Part shown: positions 1 through 6,065 of the stretch, one piece after another | How the letters are laid out: each line of letters starts with the position of its first letter | How positions within the stretch are numbered: the first letter of the stretch is position 1 | Source of the DNA: Thalassiosira profunda | Lineage: Eukaryota > Bacillariophyta > Thalassiosirophyceae > Thalassiosirales > Thalassiosiraceae | Length of the DNA stretch: 12,145 nt | NCBI GenBank assembly: GCA_036939355.1 | Contig: JALLAP010002276.1 | Span: 1 to 12,145 of the forward strand | Reading direction: 5' to 3' | The notes under the pieces: generated by a model | The model's input: the letters and a program-made list of their open reading frames with translations, nothing else | Told to the model about the DNA's origin: nothing | Databases searched by the model: none | Position numbers and translations under genes: made by a program

Positions 1-2
1 AC

Positions 3-329
3 GATATCTTGAGCGGGGAAACGCGACACGAGCCCCCCTCGGCCGCGGCATCTCCAACGGCATCGAGGCTGCTGCCACTGACTCGCCAGGGAAGCCGGGG
101 GAGGGCGACGCCGTCTCCCGTCACCGTCTCGCCGCAACATCCGGTCACGCATCAATTGACGCGGGCGTCCACGGCCTCAGTGGGGTTTCTGGACCGAGAG
201 CTGGCCTCGTGGAGGGACTTTATGACGGCATTAGCAGTGGGTTCGTGCATCGGATTCAGCATCGTTCTGGGGTTCGTGGTGGGGGTGCTGCATGTGACGC
301 CAATCGAGGAGGAGGCGACATCGACATAG
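3..329 (+). CDS. 3' end of a gene for a protein with a C-terminal membrane segment (partial)
   Basis: An open frame enters from the left edge of the window and stops at 329; no ATG lies at its 5' end, so the start is outside. The visible ~108 residues begin with a low-complexity Ser/Thr/Pro/Arg-rich stretch (about the first 55 residues), followed by a short polar linker (GFLDRELASWRDF). One strongly hydrophobic Gly/Val/Leu segment of about 22 residues follows (from MTALAVGSC to VVGVLHV), and the tail is short and acidic (TPIEEEATST). This arrangement fits a tail-anchored protein or the last helix of a multi-pass one. The family is not recognised. It is convergent with the peroxidase gene, with about 80 bp between the two stop codons. 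I am fairly sure it is coding, because of the coherent membrane segment and open frame, but function cannot be assigned. Confidence 0.5.
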   Translation, partial: DILSGETRHEPPSAAASPTASRLLPLTRQGSRGRATPSPVTVSPQHPVTHQLTRASTASVGFLDRELASWRDFMTALAVGSCIGFSIVLGFVVGVLHVTPIEEEATST

Positions 330-409
330 AGTTGTGCCCCAGAATTGAGCACATTACTCTTTAATTCACATTGCATTCACAATCCCCGCCGCAGACGGAA
401 TCGCCGTGT

Positions 410-1187
410 TCAAGCCCACTCCGTCGCTTTGAGGCCCGTGGTGCCAAGCTCCTCCAATTTGTTGAACGCCTTGCTGAAATCCGCAAAGAACTTCGCCTGA
501 TCTTTCGCGTAAACATCGACATACTTCTTGAACTTTTTGTCGTTGATCAGGGCGATGTCCGTCGGCAGCATCATAAGTTTCTTCCCGTCGTCCTCGTACT
601 GGAACGGCCCTTTCCACTCGCGCTTGGTCCAATTGACCTGGTTCAACAGCGTGAAGTAAAGGTTGTTGAACGTCGTGGGGAGTGGGGTCCAGGGTCCGTC
701 ATATCCCGAGGCAGTGCTGTGGCAGCGTCCGAGGGCGTGGGCTCCGCTCAACGCCACAATCTCCTGGTCGTTGAAGCCCATGCTTCATTCACAGGCATTG
801 CAATACTTCATGAGCAATAGGCGTGCGAAACGCGAAAAATGTCAGGCTAACAACTCACCGGTTGAAGATGGTTCGGAGGTGGGCAGCGTCGCTGGGATCC
901 GACCCGGAGGGGCCAACGTCGGCGTTGGGCAGACGCCCGTCCGGGGTCACCGCCGATGGATCGAGGGCATCGACTCTTCCGGAGCTCCACTTGATGGTCG
1001 GACCGCCCAGCTCCTTGATCGCAACGACTCCCGCGAGCGTGTACAGGTCGGCGTAGCTGATCGAGTCGCCGTACTTCTTCTTCAGTGGCCCAAGCCACTT
1101 GACAGCCGTCGTGGCGAGGCCGGCGTTTCCTCCGTGCGCGAGCTCCTCCTTGTGAGATCCAAAATCCAAAGTCAAAGATCCGGATAG
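410..1187 (-). CDS. Class I heme peroxidase (cytochrome c peroxidase / ascorbate peroxidase type), 5'-truncated, two exons
   Basis: Two exons, 1187-859 and 782-410, join in frame across a 76-bp GT..AG intron to read AHLRTIFNR then [13 protein letters not shown]. Family features are clear: AHGGNAGL, the [21 protein letters not shown] helix, [11 protein letters not shown], the proximal heme-ligand motif [11 protein letters not shown], the SGYDGPW tryptophan, the LPTD aspartate and a C-terminal [12 protein letters not shown] helix. Several details (GRVD, LPTD, FSKAF) look more like cytochrome c peroxidase than plant ascorbate peroxidase; mixed types are common in protists. The enzyme would reduce hydrogen peroxide using cytochrome c or ascorbate. 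The remaining ~232 residues start in the middle of the domain. The distal helix with the catalytic Arg, Trp and His, normally about 60 residues earlier, is not found before the next gene at 1377. No in-frame ATG exists; 1187 is only the first base after a possible acceptor (TATAG). It is either a decayed copy or a gene whose first exon lies elsewhere. Confidence 0.85.
783..858 (-). other. Spliceosomal intron of the peroxidase gene (76 bp)
   Basis: On the minus strand the donor GTGAGT begins at 858 and the acceptor AG is at 784-783. Removing it joins ..AACCG to CATGGGC.. as Arg-Met-Gly, continuing the peroxidase domain exactly where the family continues. The intron carries in-frame stops, so reading through is not possible. 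Confidence 0.85.
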
Positions 1188-1376
1188 CTATAGGGGTATC
1201 GTGAGGACATCGTTTTGTATCGCAATTAGCAATGATTGCTTTGTTATCAGCATCCAATTATGATAAACTTTGCTTACCACTAATCATCAGCGCGAGTAAG
1301 TGAAAGCTAAAGCCTGGTGCTGTGGGATGCTGTGTTGCTGACTAGATCCTCCCAGGGCAGCTCAACATGCCTCAAC
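1188..1376. promoter_or_regulatory. Gap between the truncated peroxidase and LCMT1
   Basis: About 190 bp, more AT-rich in 1190-1300 than its flanks. It should hold the LCMT1 promoter and 5' leader. I looked here on the minus strand for the missing peroxidase distal-heme exon and found no Arg-x-x-Trp-His-type motif in any frame. A GTAAGC donor-like site lies at 1277 (minus) opposite the TATAG acceptor-like site at 1188, but the sequence upstream of it runs into stops in the required phase. A 9-base direct repeat (CTCAACATG) sits at 1361-1369 and 1371-1379; its second copy contains the LCMT1 start codon. Confidence 0.4.
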
Positions 1377-2651
1377 ATGGCCGCGTCCCGTCCGCCACCT
1401 GATCCCGCCCATGATGCCGCCGTGATCCGTACCGCCGACGATGCCGTCCGCGCCAAGCTTTCCTGCGTCGAGAAGGGTTATTACGACGACCCTTTCGTCC
1501 ATGCCATGGCGCGCGGCGCGTCCGGGTTGGTCGACGGCAGAGGAGGGCCGTCGTCGACAGAGCCGATTATACGACGGGGGACGCACGCGCGGGTGAGGGC
1601 CGTGGATCGGGCCATCGACGCGTTTTTGGCGCTGCCGTTGTCGCCGCCCGACGATCAATCTGCAATTGCAAAACGAGATGTGGTCCGGCAGGTGGTGATA
1701 CTTGGCGCCGGACGGGACACGAGCTACCTCCGCCGTCGCACAAAAACCGGCGCCAATGCAGTTCTCGGCGACGATGTCAGATGGTACGAGGTGGATCATC
1801 CCTCGGTGATCGAGCAAAAGGCCCGCACGTGGCTTCCACGGTGCATGTCCGATGGCTACGGCTGCAGCTGCGCATATAACGCCGGCACGGGATGTTCGTA
1901 CTCCGTCGCCATCGCGCCGCAGGGGGTGGTCGAGGAGTCGCAATATCACCTCATTGGGCACGATCTGCGCTCCTCGCACGATGCTTTGTTCGAGAAGCTG
2001 GCCAATCCCCAGCACGGGTACGACCGATCCCTGCCCACGCTGTTTGTGCTGGAGTGCGTCCTGATGTACCTCCCGGAAGTTTCGACGCGGGAGCTGCTCT
2101 CTTCTCTTGCAGACAGCCTGACTCCCTCAGCAAAATCCGATGGGCATCCAGACCCCTTCGTTGCGGTGGCCATTTACGATCCCATCCCTTCGAACGATCG
2201 CTTCGGCCAAGTATTGGTGTCCAGTTTGCAAAAGATGGGAATCGCGGGACGAAGAGGGCAACGGGGACAAACCGACGATGACTCCCAGAAGCTCGGTCTG
2301 GAGATGACGCGGACGCTCGACGAGCAACTGGCAAAAGTGGCCGAGTGCGGCTTCGACGCCGTCGTGGGGTGCGACATGATGAGTGCGTACGATCACGGAG
2401 TGATATCGGCAGAGGACCGGAGGCGGGCCGCGCGGTGCGAAATGTTGGACGAACTGGAGGAATTTGTGCTGCTGATGAAACACTACTGCTTGCTCGTGGG
2501 CGTGTGTACGGTGCGAGAGAAAAGCAATGAACTAGATGCTGGCGAGGACAGATCAGTCGGATATCAACTTTGCTCGGTTGGGGAGGATTCGCTGATGGGA
2601 TTTCGGGAAGGGCATTGCAAGGCGGTTGACACATATTTTAGAGACCGCTGA
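1377..2651 (+). CDS. LCMT1: Leucine carboxyl methyltransferase (LCMT1/PPM1 type)
   Basis: A single-exon gene of 424 residues. The enzyme methylates the C-terminal leucine carboxylate of the PP2A catalytic subunit using S-adenosylmethionine, which controls assembly of PP2A holoenzymes in the cytosol. Seen in order: the N-terminal AVIRTADDAVRAKLSCVEKG and GYYDDPFVHAM blocks; RRGTHARVRAVDRAIDAFL; the SAM-binding loop VVILGAGRDTSYLR (about residues 106-119); acidic WYEVDHP (136-142); LIGHDLR; TLFVLECVLMYL (221-232); AIYDPIPSNDRFGQ (265-278); and the C-terminal LDELEEF..LMKHYCLL block (about 357-373). I chose ATG 1377 because the family homology starts just after it; the frame is open further upstream but only from a GTG. 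Two oddities: a cysteine-rich insertion (about residues 155-175) before LIGHDLR, and about 40 residues past the usual C-terminus. It is divergent from the peroxidase and convergent with the F-box/LRR gene 98 bp away. Confidence 0.93.
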   Translation: MAASRPPPDPAHDAAVIRTADDAVRAKLSCVEKGYYDDPFVHAMARGASGLVDGRGGPSSTEPIIRRGTHARVRAVDRAIDAFLALPLSPPDDQSAIAKRDVVRQVVILGAGRDTSYLRRRTKTGANAVLGDDVRWYEVDHPSVIEQKARTWLPRCMSDGYGCSCAYNAGTGCSYSVAIAPQGVVEESQYHLIGHDLRSSHDALFEKLANPQHGYDRSLPTLFVLECVLMYLPEVSTRELLSSLADSLTPSAKSDGHPDPFVAVAIYDPIPSNDRFGQVLVSSLQKMGIAGRRGQRGQTDDDSQKLGLEMTRTLDEQLAKVAECGFDAVVGCDMMSAYDHGVISAEDRRRAARCEMLDELEEFVLLMKHYCLLVGVCTVREKSNELDAGEDRSVGYQLCSVGEDSLMGFREGHCKAVDTYFRDR

Positions 2652-2749
2652 CTGAGTTGCAACACGGTTGGACGGATGCAGCAATCTGGGCACTTCTGAG
2701 TTCTGATCAGACCCAAGCATGTTGTCTCATGGTTTGTCCCCTCTTGGGC

Positions 2750-4225
2750 TCAAATCAGCAAACGGCAAACTCGTTTGTACTCTTCCTCCGTTGGTGGGCT
2801 GTAGAAGCCCTTGTACACGTCGATGCGTTTCTGAATGACCTTCAGCTCCTCCGTGTATTTCGCGTACTCGTCACTATGATCGCAGGGCTCGGGGTCCAAC
2901 CAGTTCACTTCGCAGCCGTCCATCCTTCCATTATAACCATTTACCCACTGCCACCCAAGGCGCGGTCCGGCCTGAACCAATACAGCAATGAATGGAGGAG
3001 GCGTCTTCGAGCGCACTGCCTGATAATGGTCAGGAGAATCAAACGAGAGATGCCACCTATGAACCAACCCATCAACGCAGCGATCGGTAGGGAATAGGGA
3101 AGGGGAGCGTTTCTTGAGAGGAAGAATGCTCTGCAACCCCGGCGGCATCTTCGATTCGTTCGAATTCCTTGAATCCAAAGACTTTGTTCCAAGAAACGAA
3201 GCTCAAAGTTCGCAGCTTGGGAAAATGCTGCACCTGCAACTTGCGCACGTCTCCTGTCACCTTTGTTGCGTTCCCCAACTGCAATACCTCTAGGTTGGGG
3301 AAGCTGCCAGGCTCCAACCAATCTGATGATGCCCCCCCGAGGCATCCTGTTATGTCAGAATTCAACGTTGCTACCTCCTTCAAGCGGGGGAAGTCGGCCA
3401 AACCCCGGTAGTCACCCGTGAGGCCAGTGCAGCATTCCACTCTCAGTATTTCCAGTGTCTCTTTTACCACACTGAAACTGGCAATATCTCCCGCGAGAGG
3501 CTCTTCTGGCCTCTCAATCCAGTCTTCAGAATACACTAACTCCCTCAACTGCGGAGTCCCTGCTAGCATTCCAATCTCCCACTTCAGGAAGGTATTCTCT
3601 TTGATATGCAGCTTTTGGAGGCGAGAGAAGTTGAACAAGCACGGATACCGCCCATTCAATGCGTTACCAGAAATAGACAAGTGGCGCAAGCTCCGGAAAG
3701 CTCCAATGACGCCAACGTCGCCAAACGTCTCCCGCGCCGGATAGATGCCTGTTGTTGGATCTTCTCCGTCTTCGAACCTTTGCCAGGCGACGATTGAACT
3801 CAGTTCGAGTTGCTGCAAATTCGGGAGCACTGCCGTCAATCCAACCATGATATTGTAGGCTCTCGGGCTATTCACTACCCTGATGGTGGTGGCTTCCGTG
3901 CAACTCGCCGCCTCCTTCCATTTCTAATGACGCGGCACATTTGCAAAATGTATTAGCACTTCGCGTGCAAGACGCCCAAATGCCACCAGGGCGAACTTAC
4001 CCTGCAAACGCGTGCCCGGAGAATGTCCTTCCAGACCAGAAATCCAAAGACGAGTGGCAACACATCGGCGCTCAATGCGTCGACGCCTCGGCCAACCGCC
4101 CCCACGAGCGGGCGCGGTTCAGGGCCCCGATCGCCGCCGCTAAAATCAACGCCGCCAGCTCCGGTCGCCGCAGGTGGCTGGAGGGTGCCCCCGTCAGTCT
4201 TTAGCCGTTTGTTGCAGCTCATCAT
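2750..4225 (-). CDS. F-box / leucine-rich-repeat protein, one intron, with a frame break near the 3' end
   Basis: Exon 1 is 4225-4001 and exon 2 starts at 3923 after a 77-bp intron. Splicing rebuilds a textbook F-box: VDALSADVLPLVFGFL, then DILRARVCR joined to KWKEAASCTE. About seven irregular leucine-rich repeats follow (LQQLELSS, LRHLSISGNALNG, LQKLHIKENTF, LRELVYSEDW, LEILRVECCTGLTG, LEVLQLGNATKVTG, LRTLSF). The C-terminal module contains LSFDSPDHYQAV, LVQAGPRLGWQWVNG, CEVNWLDPEPCD and GFYSPPTEEEYKRV. From memory this type of tail occurs in LRR proteins of diatoms and related protists. Such proteins usually act as substrate receptors of SCF ubiquitin ligases; the substrate is unknown. The LRR frame closes at 3072, while the tail lies in the next frame, open from about 3178 to 2750. 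A one-base excess near 3128 would reconcile them, so the gene is frameshifted, mis-sequenced or has an unseen intron. ATG 4225 is the first of two adjacent ATGs. Confidence 0.8.
3924..4000 (-). other. Spliceosomal intron of the F-box/LRR gene (77 bp)
   Basis: On the minus strand the donor GTAAGT begins at 4000 directly after the Val-Cys-Arg codons, and the acceptor ATTAG ends at 3924. The join is in phase 0 and restores the F-box sequence VCR-KWKEAA. Length and site quality match the peroxidase intron. Confidence 0.88.
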
Positions 4226-4421
4226 GACCGGGACACGCTTCAGAGGGCGGAGAGGAGGAGTGTTGCGGAAGTTGCTCACGCCAGCAGAAAAATGATATCG
4301 TTCCCGCCAAAAGAGCTCCTTGCAATTTTTGTGGGTGCCGCCGTCCGTCCCCCTTCCACACCTGGCGCGGCGCCTCCCGCTGCACCCTCCTGCCGCCACC
4401 ACCGCAACACCGAATTGCAGG
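4226..4421. promoter_or_regulatory. Bidirectional promoter region between the F-box/LRR gene and TFIP11 copy 1
   Basis: Only 196 bp separate the two divergent start codons (4225 minus, 4422 plus), so both promoters must lie here or overlap the genes. The right part, from about 4286, is shared with the region upstream of TFIP11 copy 2 (9632-9780). The shared part includes GTTCCCGCCAAAA, a CAATTTTTGTG block and a long CT-rich leader (GGCGCCTCCCGCTGCACC), ending in ATTGCAG just before the ATG. Conservation of the leader outside the coding part shows that the duplication included regulatory DNA. Confidence 0.55.
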
Positions 4422-5630
4422 ATGGACTCCGATGAAGACGGCGCCTACGGCTACGACATGCCTGAGGACGGCGGTCCTGGATTTAGCCTGGCGGCAGGAT
4501 CGAAGCCGTCCCATCGTCAGGGTGCAGGTGGAGGTGAAGACTCCTCGGCCGACGAGGCCCGCGACAGCAGCGACGACGGCAATTTCGCCTACGGGGCCTC
4601 CGCCGCGCGGAAGCGGAGGAAGCGCGAGCGTCAATCCGGGGCGACGGACAAGGAGAAAAATTTGTACGGGGTCTTTTACGAGGATTCCTCGGACGAAGAG
4701 CGGGGGCCGGGGGCGCGGGGAGGGAAAAGGTCGCGGCACTTCGACAAGCGGTCGAACCGGCAGGCGGGGCTGGCGTTCGTGAAGGCCTCGTCGGCCGCCC
4801 CATCGGCGGAGGGTGAGAAGGGGGGCATGGATGGTGAAAACAGTGGCGATGCGGGGGGCGCCAAAACAAAGTCCGATCGGGAAGGTGCACCAGACGAGCC
4901 CGGATGGTTGAAGGACACGCCTCGCGATAAGAGCGGTGGCGCTGCCGATGACGATGTCGAAATTGGGGAGAAACTATCCAATGGCAAGCAATCTACTGCC
5001 AATAGCGACGAGGATGAGGAGGAGGAGGCGCTCGATGAGGAAGAGCTGAAGCTGCTCAGCGACCAGGAACAGCGGTTCAAGGACTTGCTCGCCGTGGCCA
5101 CAACGTCCAAAACTCCCCTCTCCCCTGCAAAACAAAGCCAGCCAAGAGCTGCGGTTCCTGCAGCTGAGAGAGATAATGGCGGATTGATCGGGGGTGATGA
5201 CGGATTGGCATGGGGTAATGATGCGGTTGGCCTGGGGCTGGGATTTGGCAATAGCAGACCAGATGAAGACAGGAGCGCAGGGCCCCAAACTGCAACAACT
5301 GGCCTTGGCTTCGCCGGTAGCAGTACTGAGAGCAAGCCATCGATGTCAGACAATGGTGGTGCTGGTCTGGGAATGCCCGCACAAACTGGGCTTGGTCATC
5401 AGGGGGGGCTGGGGTTGGGATTGAAACGAGATCCGCCCGGGCAACCCGAGCAAAACGGGGGCCTTGGCCTGGGAATGGGGGGCGGAATGAGTGGAATGGG
5501 AGGGCTGGGATCGAACTTCCCTTCCTTTGCGCAGGGAGGCATAGGCCTCGGCCTTGGGCACAGCTCACAGCCGGCCAAGAAGAAAGATTCCAACCTCGGA
5601 AAATGGGAGAAGCACACGAAGGGAATCGGG
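4286..5630 (+). repeat. Duplicated block, copy 1 (TFIP11 promoter plus N-terminal coding part)
   Basis: This block is homologous to 9632-10230. Homology begins in the leader (GAAAAATGAT..CGTTCCCGCCAAAA), runs through the start codon and much of the coding sequence, and ends at the codons for KGIG at 5630. The block is longer than its partner because 4671-4775 (105 bp) and 4947-5594 (648 bp) have no counterpart in copy 2. After 5630 the two copies have nothing in common. Confidence 0.9.
4300..4312. promoter_or_regulatory. E2F-like motif (copy 1 promoter)
   Basis: GTTCCCGCCAAAA reads TTTTGGCGGGAAC on the other strand, which matches the classical E2F/DP site TTTGGCGGGAA. It lies 110 bp before the copy 1 ATG and is identical at 9651-9663 before copy 2, while flanking bases differ. 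Function is inferred from the match and its conservation only. Confidence 0.4.
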
Positions 5631-5636
5631 AGCTAA
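4422..5636 (+). CDS. TFIP11/NTR1-like splicing factor, N-terminal half only (copy 1, truncated before the G-patch)
   Basis: 404 residues with no intron. The start MDSDEDGAYGYDMPEDG is shared with copy 2. Residues 1-80 are acidic then basic (ARKRRKRER, possibly nuclear targeting). Residues about 81-118 carry the TIP_N-like motif of tuftelin-interacting protein 11 (LYGVFYEDSSDEE..GGKRSRHF..AGLAFVKA; compare YGVW..DSDDER..GGKR in animals). An acidic stretch (DEDEEEEALDEEELK, about 195-210) follows. Residues about 245-390 are Gly-rich with many GLGLG/GLGM units. The protein ends GKWEKHTKGIGS, exactly at the first turn of the G-patch, which in TFIP11 activates the DHX15/Prp43 helicase during spliceosome disassembly. 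So both the helicase-activating G-patch and the GCFC domain are absent. No splice donor is visible at the break and no continuation lies downstream. It may be a pseudogene or a short regulatory paralogue. It is convergent with the membrane protein gene 65 bp away. Confidence 0.85.
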   Translation: MDSDEDGAYGYDMPEDGGPGFSLAAGSKPSHRQGAGGGEDSSADEARDSSDDGNFAYGASAARKRRKRERQSGATDKEKNLYGVFYEDSSDEERGPGARGGKRSRHFDKRSNRQAGLAFVKASSAAPSAEGEKGGMDGENSGDAGGAKTKSDREGAPDEPGWLKDTPRDKSGGAADDDVEIGEKLSNGKQSTANSDEDEEEEALDEEELKLLSDQEQRFKDLLAVATTSKTPLSPAKQSQPRAAVPAAERDNGGLIGGDDGLAWGNDAVGLGLGFGNSRPDEDRSAGPQTATTGLGFAGSSTESKPSMSDNGGAGLGMPAQTGLGHQGGLGLGLKRDPPGQPEQNGGLGLGMGGGMSGMGGLGSNFPSFAQGGIGLGLGHSSQPAKKKDSNLGKWEKHTKGIGS

Positions 5637-5701
5637 GTCGTTATTGCTCCACTGCCACCTCCGAATGCTCCATCAGCCCGATCCAACCGCGTATCAGCTT
5701 T

Positions 5702-6064
5702 TCAGAAGTCATGCCTCGCAAGCCGAGGGTTCTGAATCCTTGCGTCTTCCTGAAGCGCCTTTCTCTTCGCCTCCCGAGTTTGCGATAAGAGGCCCCGGAT
5801 GACTTTCCCATCGTCTTCGCTCAGTAAGTTCTTACCGAGTAGACGATCGAGCATGCTGTGTTGGTCCTCGGTGGGCACGTAGCCCCCGCCGGGCAGCTTT
5901 TTCAAGAAATGGTCGACCGTGTCCTGAAGGATGCTTGATCCCGGCTCCAAGCTGTTGACAAAGACGGCAGTCTCCAGCTCGGCAGCCCTGGCCCTGTCCA
6001 GCGTGTCCAGGTCTGGCTTCAGAAGAGCCTTGACTTGGTCGTGGACGAATTGCGACATGCGTTC
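5702..6064 (-). pseudogene. Displaced original C-terminal tail of the membrane protein gene (out of frame)
   Basis: This is the frame that continues from ERMSQFVHDQVKALLKPD into LDTLDRARAAELETAVFVNS, GSSILQDTVDHFLKKL, GGGYVPTEDQHSMLDRLLG and the stop at 5702. It reads as an amphipathic, helix-rich tail that follows naturally from the equivalent point in the first repeat unit (at 6216). The main frame now closes at 6019 because of a deletion in the duplicated segment, so this ~120-residue tail would not be translated unless the frame is corrected by sequencing error, frameshifting or splicing. It has no independent ATG start before the repeat sequence. Confidence 0.6.
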
Positions 6065-6065
6065 A
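5999..6065. repeat. Repeat A, unit 1
   Basis: Matches 6151-6217 almost exactly: 55 bp (6011-6065 and 6163-6217) appear identical, and a further 12 bp to the left are nearly so. On the minus strand it encodes ERMSQFVHDQVKALLKPD. With repeat B it forms a tandem duplication inside the membrane protein gene. Confidence 0.9.

Noticed and set aside
371..1187. Plus-strand frames opposite the peroxidase (371-820, 663-1187)
   Set aside because: Antisense shadows of exons that carry unmistakable peroxidase motifs.
1188..1277. Possible 90-bp intron joining a further upstream peroxidase exon (donor GTAAGC at 1277, acceptor at 1188)
   Set aside because: Upstream sequence in the required phase hits a stop at once and contains no distal-heme motif.
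1362..2634. Minus-strand frames opposite LCMT1 (1362-2015 and 1951-2634)
   Set aside because: Low-complexity Arg/Ser/Pro-rich shadows of a clearly recognisable plus-strand methyltransferase.
4676..5353. Minus-strand Ser/Pro-rich frame (225 codons) opposite TFIP11 copy 1
   Set aside because: Antisense of the acidic/Gly-rich coding sequence, which naturally gives Ser/Pro-rich shadows without stops.
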